From positions 43,656 through 107,655 of the forward strand of contig CAPAOL010000005.1 in the NCBI GenBank assembly GCA_948579315.1: a stretch of 64,000 bases of DNA, written 5' to 3'. The notes under the pieces were generated by a model that worked only from the letters and a program-made list of their open reading frames with translations, ran no database searches and had not been told where the DNA came from. Source of the DNA: an uncultured Phocaeicola sp. (GTDB taxonomy: Bacteria; Bacteroidota; Bacteroidia; Bacteroidales; Bacteroidaceae). The position numbers and the translations under genes are program-made. Below are positions 22,636 through 30,081 of the stretch, one piece after another. The stretch's first letter is position 1. Every line of letters begins with the position of its first letter.

Positions 22636-23811
22636 TCACCTCCAATCATTATCTTTTGAAGCACCGAACATCAGTCCGCTTCCCAACCAGTTAGAGTCCG
22701 GTGACGGATACATAAAATTCGCCAACTGCATACAATGGTGCATGGAACCGCCATTCAATGTTTGCTTTGTTCCATTCGCATATATCTGAACATTATTATA
22801 ATGGTCATTTGCATTAACCACGAATATCCTTTGGGTGACGGCAAGACTCAAAAGATAACGGTAGGTTACATTCGATGTTATTCTAAATATAACCGTATCA
22901 ACTGGAAAACCCGCAGTTTCATCGTTATAATCGAATCTTGGCGACCAGCAAGGAACTATATAATAAGTTTCGTTAGCAGAGGAAGTCCCAGAAGTCAAAG
23001 GTATATAAGTACCGGTTTTATCAGCACCTTTTGTGTACACATAGGCATAGGAGCCGTAAACTACCATAATGCTTCTTTTCCTTGCGCCAAACACGCCTCT
23101 ACACCATAAGTCAGAAGCGTAGAAACGTAATGACCGCTTATCCTTAGCACCTTGATGATACATATCACCATCAAACGACATTCTTCCATCACTTCCAAAG
23201 CTGATTCCTCCAACCGCATCACCAGCATCATTCACGCAATTCAACCTTGTAAAAGAGCCTGATACACCTTTCAATGTACCTTCAAAAGTGCTGTCACCTG
23301 AAATAACCGCACCAGCCGCATAGAGTTTCCCTGCTATACTCACCTTATATGGCGCATCAGTCGGTGTTGTAGCTCCAACCCATAACGGATAGTCACCACC
23401 AACAAGACCTGCTGCAACCGTTTTATTATCGCCCTTCATTATCAAAAGCTGATTACCCTGCATGAACCGTAGAATAGCATTTTGAGCCATGATAAGCGGA
23501 GTGTACACTGGCACCAAAGAATTAAACTTCTGCCAATAAGTTGTATTTGTCACCGGAATGGAATCACTGGACGTATGAGTTTTCAGACATTTATACGCAT
23601 TAAACGTATTAGCACCGGTAGTCACAATTGCAATATCCAAGTACCGGGTACCGGAAGTCAAAGCCTCGTCATTGCGATACTCTATGCCTTTAGCCCATTC
23701 GGATTGCCGGAGAATACAGCCTTGCAGCCCGTTTTTCCCCGGTTCCCCATTAGTACCGTCAATTCCATTTTTGGCCTTTCTTCGTATTAATATATGCCCT
23801 TGCGCCTCCAT
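22636..23811 (-). CDS. Tail fibre with collagen-like motif (391 aa)
   Basis: After a short N-terminus the sequence GIDGTNGEPGKNGLQG is a collagen-like Gly-X-Y stretch (~17-32). It is followed by beta-rich repeats (SGDSTFEGTLKGVSGSFTRL; GGISFGSDGRMSFDGDMYHQ) as in phage tail-fibre shafts, and a C-terminal knob. Likely receptor-contacting or distal tail protein. Six bases separate it from the upstream gene. Confidence 0.7.
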   Translation of the reverse strand: MEAQGHILIRRKAKNGIDGTNGEPGKNGLQGCILRQSEWAKGIEYRNDEALTSGTRYLDIAIVTTGANTFNAYKCLKTHTSSDSIPVTNTTYWQKFNSLVPVYTPLIMAQNAILRFMQGNQLLIMKGDNKTVAAGLVGGDYPLWVGATTPTDAPYKVSIAGKLYAAGAVISGDSTFEGTLKGVSGSFTRLNCVNDAGDAVGGISFGSDGRMSFDGDMYHQGAKDKRSLRFYASDLWCRGVFGARKRSIMVVYGSYAYVYTKGADKTGTYIPLTSGTSSANETYYIVPCWSPRFDYNDETAGFPVDTVIFRITSNVTYRYLLSLAVTQRIFVVNANDHYNNVQIYANGTKQTLNGGSMHHCMQLANFMYPSPDSNWLGSGLMFGASKDNDWR

Positions 23812-23817
23812 ACCGGA

Positions 23818-24213
23818 TTACTTCAATTTTGCTAATACTTCTTTTGCGATCTCCTTAGCCTTGATACGATAACTCTGATAATCAGTGTATTCTTTCAGAT
23901 ATTCGGCACGCTTACCTTCGTCAAGTTCCGAAGCCATATCACGTGCCATTTCCAAGTTGGCGAAAATGGCATCACGTTTATTCGCATCATAACGTTCCAT
24001 GATAATGGCACTTACAATACTGTCATAATCATGTTCCCCTTCAACATCCACGTTTTCACAGACATACTGGTCTTCAACCACCACATCTTCCGAACCGGCC
24101 TTTTGAACAGCTTCTCTTCTCTCAAAGTCGAAGTAAATGCGTAGCAACGCACCTTCAACTACAAATTCAATACCAGTCGGCAGTTCTCCTACAAGAGTTC
24201 CATAACTTTTCAT
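23818..24213 (-). CDS. Hypothetical protein after the reverse transcriptase (131 aa)
   Basis: Beta-rich N-terminal half (MKSYGTLVGELPTGIEFVVE...LLRIYFDFERREAV) and a C-terminal acidic/basic helix ending KAKEIAKEVLAKLK. It does not look like the basic Avd accessory protein of DGRs. A tail-fibre assembly factor or chaperone is possible from position. Confidence 0.6.
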   Translation of the reverse strand: MKSYGTLVGELPTGIEFVVEGALLRIYFDFERREAVQKAGSEDVVVEDQYVCENVDVEGEHDYDSIVSAIIMERYDANKRDAIFANLEMARDMASELDEGKRAEYLKEYTDYQSYRIKAKEIAKEVLAKLK

Positions 24214-24234
24214 AAATTACCTCCATTTTTATAA

Positions 24235-24819
24235 TTATTCTTCAAAATAATAAGCACTCTTCCCGTCACCTAACGAACGCCGCTTGACAATCACATTTTC
24301 CACTGGAAAAATCTTCTGACCGTTATTCTCCGCTTCGCGAGCCTGATCCAACACATCTTTCAGATTGTAACAGTTCGTTATGAATTTGCTACGTTGTCCG
24401 TTCTGTTCAAAAAGAACACAATATCTACCTTCACCTTGCTTTGTCTTCACATTCGTTTCAAAGTCCACCACTGTTATAGGGACATTGAGAATATCCATCA
24501 ATCTTGTCTCTTTTACATCGAAGAACTTCTTTCCGTCCTTTGTTCTACCACTCTGTTTGATACCTTTATCTGCAAAACTCATATCATTATTTGTTATTGT
24601 TCTCCATAAATTCTTACAATCTCCCCACTTACACCAGCCCCAGTATGAAGCTCGTATCTCGCGGTTACGTTTCCGGCTTTTTATTCGTTTCACCTTTCGG
24701 GCAAAGTTCTTTTTCATATTTTTACGCATCCGAACATTATCTTTCGTGAAGCAATAGCCCAAAAAGTTAATCCTTCTTCCTCTTACTACGTTTTCGCTTT
24801 CTATGCTTTTTGTTCCCAT
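24235..24819 (-). CDS. DGR reverse transcriptase, part 3 (thumb plus C-terminal domain)
   Basis: RRINFLGYCFTKDNVRMRKN is reverse-transcriptase motif 7 and the start of the thumb; a basic region with YWGWCKWGDC follows. From ~80 a separate beta-rich domain (GIKQSGRTKDGKKFFDVKET; GEGRYCVLFEQNGQRSKFIT) completes the protein, a C-terminal extension resembling an OB-like nucleic-acid-binding fold. This piece lies one frame on from part 2; fusion needs a +1 shift near 24773-24790. The ATG at 24819 is probably not the natural start. Confidence 0.7.
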   Translation of the reverse strand: MGTKSIESENVVRGRRINFLGYCFTKDNVRMRKNMKKNFARKVKRIKSRKRNREIRASYWGWCKWGDCKNLWRTITNNDMSFADKGIKQSGRTKDGKKFFDVKETRLMDILNVPITVVDFETNVKTKQGEGRYCVLFEQNGQRSKFITNCYNLKDVLDQAREAENNGQKIFPVENVIVKRRSLGDGKSAYYFEE

Positions 24820-25102
24820 TTTTTGTTTCTGTTCCTATCGGAGCAATACAACTGTTTGCTTTAACTACCAACCCAACTTTTGCACTTTCCCGTTCATACG
24901 CACGAATAAGAAACAACGCTTCGGCCTTAGAACGAGCCAGCATAACATTATCATCGCAATATCTATGCAGGCATTTGACACGATATTTCTCCTTCATTGT
25001 ATGATCTATCCGGCTTGCCGCAAAATTCCCGATAGGTTGGCTTGTAAATGCTCCAATCGGAACACCTCTTCTTCCGTTCAACTTCATTCTCCAATACGTC
25101 AA
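24767..25102 (-). CDS. DGR reverse transcriptase, part 2 (palm)
   Basis: GVPIGAFTSQPIGNF carries IGxxxSQ (residues 16-22), the signature that separates DGR reverse transcriptases from other families. RYCDDN (Tyr48-Asp51) is the catalytic YxDD box. The C-terminal stretch is Lys/Arg-rich and runs to a stop at 24767. Its frame differs from parts 1 and 3, and each junction needs one base skipped. The shared context GGAAGAAG occurs at both junctions. Confidence 0.8.
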   Translation of the reverse strand: MTYWRMKLNGRRGVPIGAFTSQPIGNFAASRIDHTMKEKYRVKCLHRYCDDNVMLARSKAEALFLIRAYERESAKVGLVVKANSCIAPIGTETKNGNKKHRKRKRSKRKKD

Positions 25103-25778
25103 CTAACTCTGTTCCGCTGTCATACGATAAAACAGCTATCTCGATCAATTTAATAAATCGTTCATCTTTGAATTTCCTTCTCAATGCAGCAACAATAAGC
25201 TCATGAAGAATACTTTGATAGAACTTTTTGAAATCAGTCTTTACGAACCATTTGTATTCCGGGTACCGGTGAAGAAAACGTTTCATTCTCCTTACTCCAA
25301 AATGTAATCCCTTTCCCTTGATACACGCACTTGTATCATAAATCAAATTTCTATAAACATCTTCTTCAATCACCCTCATAATTGCATGGTGCAATATACG
25401 CCACGGGAAATATTTCTGTTTGACAATATCTCGAACCTTTCCTGCATCACTTTTTACTCTCATTACGCTATAATCCGGTGCCGGAAAATCCAATGTCAGG
25501 ATCATCAACTGCAAAGCTCGGAGGTCTTCTTCCGGGTGTAGATTATGCCGCCTGATAAAGCGGTTTTTCTTAACCTTCCCATCTTGTGCTTCTTTGTCCG
25601 CTTCACGTAAATTATTTATCTCTGCTATACGTTCAAGAATATACCCGGCTCTTTTAGATTTCTTTCCACCGTTTGCTTTAATTCGTCTATTGTCAGCCTC
25701 TATCCTTTCCGCTATAATTATATCAATTTCATCATGCGACAGACTCTTCCAATCAATATCACTTCTTCCAATATTCAC
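24963..25778 (-). CDS. DGR reverse transcriptase, part 1 (fingers and catalytic Asp)
   Basis: GTG start at 25778. The N-terminal ~70 residues are a basic helical extension. DIVKQKYFPWRILHHAIMRV, DTSACIKGKGLHFGVRRMKR and FVKTDFKKFYQSI (Asp182) are RT motifs 1-3. After ~225 the frame leaves the homologous sequence (KRCSDWSIYKPTYREF is out of frame) and stops at 24963. Together with parts 2 and 3 this would make a ~515-residue enzyme that copies template RNA with adenine errors. Whether it is functional depends on the frame breaks. Confidence 0.8.
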   Translation of the reverse strand: MNIGRSDIDWKSLSHDEIDIIIAERIEADNRRIKANGGKKSKRAGYILERIAEINNLREADKEAQDGKVKKNRFIRRHNLHPEEDLRALQLMILTLDFPAPDYSVMRVKSDAGKVRDIVKQKYFPWRILHHAIMRVIEEDVYRNLIYDTSACIKGKGLHFGVRRMKRFLHRYPEYKWFVKTDFKKFYQSILHELIVAALRRKFKDERFIKLIEIAVLSYDSGTELVDVLENEVERKKRCSDWSIYKPTYREFCGKPDRSYNEGEISCQMPA

Positions 25779-26063
25779 TGCTGCTTTGTTTTAAAATTTA
25801 CACCATACTTCCAATTTTGTCTTGTTCAGACCATTCTAATTATTCCGATAACTGCAAGCCGTTTTTGCTTGCTTGAATAATTCGCCCGGAGCTTTCGAGA
25901 ACCAACCTACTAACACCGCTTGTCGCCTTTCGCAAATAGGGCAACCTTTCCGCATTCTTGATTTTCTGACATCGTAACCAATTGATTACTACGTTGCAAC
26001 GATACAAATCCTGCAAGGTCATGGCTCGGAGAACTCGCAGATTACTCTACGATAAATAAGTAT
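25779..26063 (-). other. Spacer between template repeat and reverse transcriptase
   Basis: No convincing gene; a 60-codon frame at 25840-26022 (MTLQDLYRCNVVINWLRCQK...) has no recognisable family. In known DGRs the RNA 3' of the template repeat is needed for cDNA priming, so this 285-base spacer is probably a functional RNA part. A basic Avd-type accessory gene, often placed here, is not evident. Confidence 0.5.
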
Positions 26064-26171
26064 GGCGAGAGCCGATATTCGCATTCGAGTTCGACCAATC
26101 GTTATTCGAGTTCGCATAAGCGAGGCCGCAATTCGCACCGTTATTCGCATTACCGCCCCAAAGAACCAGCT
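26064..26171 (-). repeat. DGR template repeat (TR)
   Basis: 108 bp, aligned gap-free to VR1 (26351-26458) and VR2 (12794-12900). Read on the minus strand it contains 23 adenines, nearly all in AAT/AAC codons set between constant GCG, TCG, GGT and TGG codons. It ends GGCTCTCGCC, the putative initiation-of-homing end. Confidence 0.92.
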
Positions 26172-26189
26172 CTTGTTCCCCTCTACCAA

Positions 26190-26250
26190 CCGTCCACGCC
26201 TTTCGGCTTTCGTCCCGTTATCCGTTGTCGTAAAACGAGAAGGTGGACGG
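26190..26250 (-). promoter_or_regulatory. Hairpin between receptor gene and template repeat
   Basis: CCGTCCAC (26190-26197) pairs with GTGGACGG (26243-26250) around a 45-base loop. It may bound the template RNA, act as a terminator for the receptor gene, or serve as the DGR target hairpin; these are inferences. Confidence 0.45.
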
Positions 26251-26294
26251 GTTTTAATTAACTGAAATTCAAAGAACTAATATTTTAAAATCTA

Positions 26295-27614
26295 TCATGC
26301 AGCCATCAAAGATGCACCGCTAACAAATGTTAAATTCCCAAAATACGCAAGGCGAGAGCCGAGACGCGCATTCGAGTGCGACCAAACGGTATCCGAGGAC
26401 GCAGCAGCGAGGCCGCTCCTCCCACCGTTATTCGCATCACCGCCCCAATGAACCAGCTGCCCAGTAGTGTTTGCCCATGAATAATCAGCCCAATAAGAAG
26501 TGCTGTTTCCACCAATCTTTTTCGGGAAAATATCAAAATGCTCCCCAAGAATTATTTCCTGCACTTGACCGGAAGCTGTCTGACGGGTAGCTTGTCTGTA
26601 TTCACCATTTGGATGCGCAGCTAATTCAGCAGTAGTCGGTAAACGGTTTCCTTTGTAAATGAAAATTTCCGTTCCACTTTGAGCACTATTGTTGGAACTA
26701 CCGCAAAATACTCCTTGCAGAAATTCCCACTGCCACCCATAAGGATCTTCTATACCCATCATGTTCACCCGTGAACAATCCACTCCAGTATTACTTCCAT
26801 TCACCACAGAAATAGCTATTTTGCCCCAATTGTCACCGAGACTCTTTGTTGCGCCAGTTTGCAATGCTGCCGCAGCAGCCCACAAGTCTTTACTGGAGCT
26901 ACCACCCACACCATAACCAAGTTTGGCTTGAATATTGGTATCTCCGTACTGGGACAGCCCCAACATCATAATAAGCTTTCTCTGATCGTAATCGGTCAGT
27001 CCCCATTCCTTACCGTTCACTTGTGCAGCATTCCAAAATGCGTTGATTGTCTTGCTGCCTGCCGGTGCAACTCCTGAACGTGAAACAAGTGCGCTACCTG
27101 ACATGGAGCCTTTGTATGCACCGATACAGTTATACATTCCACCATTTGCCCCACCAATAAACTCACCGCCAATAGGTAGCATCGAGAGCCATAAGACTGG
27201 TACACCACTTACACTGTCAGTCTGTACACGATAATACAAACGTGGCCCTATCCACATCACATGCCCTTTGGTTTCATCCACCGCAGTACCATCAGCAAAC
27301 ACCGCACTATTGGTAGGGGACATTTTAGCAGCCCTTCCATCATTCGTTACGAGATAACGGCCACAATACAACTTGTATTCTGTCCATGCGGCTGTATTAC
27401 CTATCACACCATAGTTCGTGCTACTTTGGGTTGATTGTTTGATTGGAATCCCCCAAGCCACCTGCCTCAACATTTGTTCGTCACCATTATTAATAGCATT
27501 CATGAAGTTTTCCACGGTAATGCGTCTGACACTACCACCAACTTCCACCAATACTGTATTGGAACGCAGAATGGAGGTCACCAATGTTTCATTTCCTAAT
27601 CCTTTAGTTGCCAT
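26295..27614 (-). CDS. DGR variable receptor-binding tail protein (439 aa)
   Basis: N-terminal ~50 residues look like a virion-attachment part (ETLVTSILRSNTVLVEVGGS). The remainder has the C-type-lectin/FGE-like pattern of phage DGR targets: WLSMLPIGGEFIGG, NAFWNAAQVNGKEWGLTDYD, MMGIEDPYGWQWEFLQGVFC, RLPTTAELAAHPNGEY and, in the last 55 residues, LVHWGGDANNGG...GSRLAYFG. VR1 encodes ~385-421. It lies in the tail-fibre block immediately upstream of TR and RT, the standard DGR order. Likely the receptor-binding tip that switches host surface specificity. Confidence 0.85.
   Translation of the reverse strand: MATKGLGNETLVTSILRSNTVLVEVGGSVRRITVENFMNAINNGDEQMLRQVAWGIPIKQSTQSSTNYGVIGNTAAWTEYKLYCGRYLVTNDGRAAKMSPTNSAVFADGTAVDETKGHVMWIGPRLYYRVQTDSVSGVPVLWLSMLPIGGEFIGGANGGMYNCIGAYKGSMSGSALVSRSGVAPAGSKTINAFWNAAQVNGKEWGLTDYDQRKLIMMLGLSQYGDTNIQAKLGYGVGGSSSKDLWAAAAALQTGATKSLGDNWGKIAISVVNGSNTGVDCSRVNMMGIEDPYGWQWEFLQGVFCGSSNNSAQSGTEIFIYKGNRLPTTAELAAHPNGEYRQATRQTASGQVQEIILGEHFDIFPKKIGGNSTSYWADYSWANTTGQLVHWGGDANNGGRSGLAAASSDTVWSHSNARLGSRLAYFGNLTFVSGASLMAA
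26351..26458 (-). repeat. DGR variable repeat 1 (VR1)
   Basis: 108 bp aligned gap-free to TR. It shows 17 differences: 12 at template adenines and 5 at other bases (for example GCG to GGG, TGC to AGC). The 3' end GGCTCTCGCC is identical to TR. Confidence 0.92.
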
Positions 27615-27634
27615 AATATTATTTTGTTTTTATG

Positions 27635-28657
27635 TTAATTAAAATGACATTCTGCCAAAACATCAACATCATATTGAGTCCCGTTTCTGTCAGTTTCCGT
27701 TGTTGTTACAGATATAGAATTTGTTGTAGAATGTTTCAAACTCTTCCAGTTTTCCTTATCCATCACATCCATAGTCCACGATGCGGAAGTAGGAGTATAA
27801 GTTGATCCAGTAGTCATATTTACAATCTTGGCACTTACTGTAACGGGCTGTCCGGTATCAACCTCTTTGTTAGAAGAAGTTATATAACACACAATCTGAA
27901 ATTCATCTGCTGTGTCAACAATGCGTACCCCAGCACGTGCTATCGGCTGTGAAGCACTTGAAGACTGATAAACTTCCGCTATGAACAATTGAGTACCATC
28001 CACATCATCACGGGTAACAGTAATGCTCTTTTGTCCGTTCTTATCAGTCCAAACCGCCGTGTCCTTATACCATTTTATATAGTAATCGGTAATAGCATTA
28101 GCACCGGCATACAGCTTGGTAGTCAGAATACAACTTGTTACTTTGCTTGTTAACTGTTCGGTACTTGCAAGAATAGCAAGATAGTAAGAGCTGGCTCCCA
28201 TATTCTGAATGGCAATAGGCAGTTCCCCGGTCAAATTATACTCAACACCTGCCGTAGAAGCGACACATGAATAAGTCAATGTATCTCCTGCAATATTCGT
28301 TTTGCTTGCCAAGTTTCCGACAATTTTAATGGCACCGGTACTGGTATTCAAAGAGAATTTGCCCGTACTGTCTTTTTTCCAACCTCCACTTTCCGCACCG
28401 TTAAAATTTAAAGCCACTCCATTGTAAGCCCAACTATGACCAGACAAACTGACCGCCAACCCACGTGCCGAAGTTACTTTGGGTGTCCGTACCGGCTGAT
28501 TCGCAGCTATACTCCAATCAGGAGAGACAGCCCCACTTTCTTCATCTACGGCCTGAAACAATGGAATGCCATTATTTTCAAAAGTCAGCATCAGGCTGTC
28601 ATTGGAACGAAGACGTTTAATCGTGATGCTATTTTGGGCACTATAATTTTCTGCCAT
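27635..28657 (-). CDS. Tail protein with Ig-like domains (340 aa)
   Basis: Beta-sandwich-like repeats (TYSCVASTAGVEYNLTGELP; GQPVTVSAKIVNMTTGSTYT) and no catalytic motif. Between the receptor protein and the tail tip, so probably a tail-fibre or baseplate-hub extension. Overlaps the small upstream gene by 17 bases. Confidence 0.65.
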   Translation of the reverse strand: MAENYSAQNSITIKRLRSNDSLMLTFENNGIPLFQAVDEESGAVSPDWSIAANQPVRTPKVTSARGLAVSLSGHSWAYNGVALNFNGAESGGWKKDSTGKFSLNTSTGAIKIVGNLASKTNIAGDTLTYSCVASTAGVEYNLTGELPIAIQNMGASSYYLAILASTEQLTSKVTSCILTTKLYAGANAITDYYIKWYKDTAVWTDKNGQKSITVTRDDVDGTQLFIAEVYQSSSASQPIARAGVRIVDTADEFQIVCYITSSNKEVDTGQPVTVSAKIVNMTTGSTYTPTSASWTMDVMDKENWKSLKHSTTNSISVTTTETDRNGTQYDVDVLAECHFN

Positions 28658-28874
28658 ATTCCCAACCTCCTTCTGATATAATTTGATTCATGCTTGTATT
28701 AGTATAAACGATACCGTCCAACAACAGTATTCTATCTTCCAGTTCTCCATCAAGAGAAGGCAGGCACATTACCTCCTTTTCATTCAAGATGATGGATTCT
28801 CCCTTTACCAAGTGCCCCAACAACAGAACCCCGGCATCCAAAGCCTTTTCCTTATTTGCTACAACATACCTCAT
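28641..28874 (-). CDS. Small tail-module protein (77 aa)
   Basis: MRYVVANKEKALDAGVLLLG...KEVMCLPSLDGELEDRILLL, alpha/beta, no family recognised. Overlaps the following gene by 17 bases and starts one base after the preceding gene, so it belongs to the tail operon. Confidence 0.55.
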   Translation of the reverse strand: MRYVVANKEKALDAGVLLLGHLVKGESIILNEKEVMCLPSLDGELEDRILLLDGIVYTNTSMNQIISEGGWEYGRKL

Positions 28875-28875
28875 A

Positions 28876-30081
28876 TCAATTATTTATATATATGTTCCCG
28901 TTACTGTCCGTATATTCATTTGTCCCATCAGTCAATACAGAGAAAGCCTTTTTTTGCTCGGCCTTAATGTACACGTCCAACCAATCGTCAAGATAAGTTT
29001 CACCAATACCGGTTCCATCCAACATTATCACAGTTTTTTCCCCTTCCTGCCATTGTACCCCGGTCTTGTTCGCGCTGTCCGTAAACCATACCATGCGGAT
29101 AATTGGTGCCGGTATCGGTACAATCTCACCATTCCACTGTACCATAGCCACATTCCTATGCAGAATTTCGTCAGGATTAATGGAAGCCTGACTTGCTGGT
29201 ATGCACGTAAATTTGGGATAAACACGATTGATGGAGAACTGTTGTCTTGCAACCTCCTTTCCACCAACCTTCACCAACAGCAAGTAATCCCCTTTCTCGA
29301 CCAAACGCAAGTCCATTGTCAGGCTGGTTAAGGACAAAGCCACTATTTCATGGTTTGCGGTAGTCAGCATTGTTTGACTTGATATGCTGTTCACCTGATA
29401 AAGTTCAATTGTATATCCGGTAGTTATTTTATTCACTCCCTTTGTTACCATAAGTGGAATGGTGCGCTCGTATGAATTTTCATCCAAAGCCGCATTCCTA
29501 TTGGCCGTAGATGCAGAAATCAAATTGTTGGCTACCTTGTAATCATACAACAAAAGCTTGTCAAGAAATGGATTGTACTGGATTATCTGACTATCCCCAA
29601 TAGACAAACCGTAGGTATCTTCACTCTTATCTACCGTTGTCAACATGATAGAGTCTGTCTTAACGGGAATATTCACCCCAAGCCGGGTATCAGCTATCAG
29701 ACCTTCAAAATGCAACTCAAAACTTTCACCCGGAGCCACATTTCTGCTTATTGTAATGGCACCGCGTGTATCTCCAACCGTATCTATACTGTACTTCCCA
29801 TTCCATGAACTGATTGCAGAAATATTCTCTCCATTAGCAAACCAGTTCATTTCTGCCAACAAGGAATTGACATAAGGCATATCCCAGCTACCGTCAGCGG
29901 CATTCGCTATGACTTCCGGTAAAATCACCAGCGGAGTAACCCCACGGTCAGGGTCATATTCATTTGCCACCGGATTATAGACCTGATTGGCCGGGCTATT
30001 CGGTGTCATTATCTTCAAGCTTACTGCAATGGTAAGCGGTTGAAACTCTTTTCTGATTCTTTTCTTTTCACTCTCTATCAT
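28876..30081 (-). CDS. Tail tip/fibre protein (401 aa)
   Basis: Beta-rich with repeated domains (ATANHEIVALSLTSLTMDLR; GDYLLLVKVGGKEVARQQFS) and no enzyme motif. Overlaps the tail-hub gene by four bases. By position it attaches to the hub and carries the receptor-binding part. Confidence 0.65.
   Translation of the reverse strand: MIESEKKRIRKEFQPLTIAVSLKIMTPNSPANQVYNPVANEYDPDRGVTPLVILPEVIANAADGSWDMPYVNSLLAEMNWFANGENISAISSWNGKYSIDTVGDTRGAITISRNVAPGESFELHFEGLIADTRLGVNIPVKTDSIMLTTVDKSEDTYGLSIGDSQIIQYNPFLDKLLLYDYKVANNLISASTANRNAALDENSYERTIPLMVTKGVNKITTGYTIELYQVNSISSQTMLTTANHEIVALSLTSLTMDLRLVEKGDYLLLVKVGGKEVARQQFSINRVYPKFTCIPASQASINPDEILHRNVAMVQWNGEIVPIPAPIIRMVWFTDSANKTGVQWQEGEKTVIMLDGTGIGETYLDDWLDVYIKAEQKKAFSVLTDGTNEYTDSNGNIYINN

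Noticed and set aside
25840..26022. 60-codon frame between TR and RT as an Avd accessory gene
   Set aside because: Too short, and lacks the basic four-helix pattern of Avd; the spacer RNA explanation is simpler.
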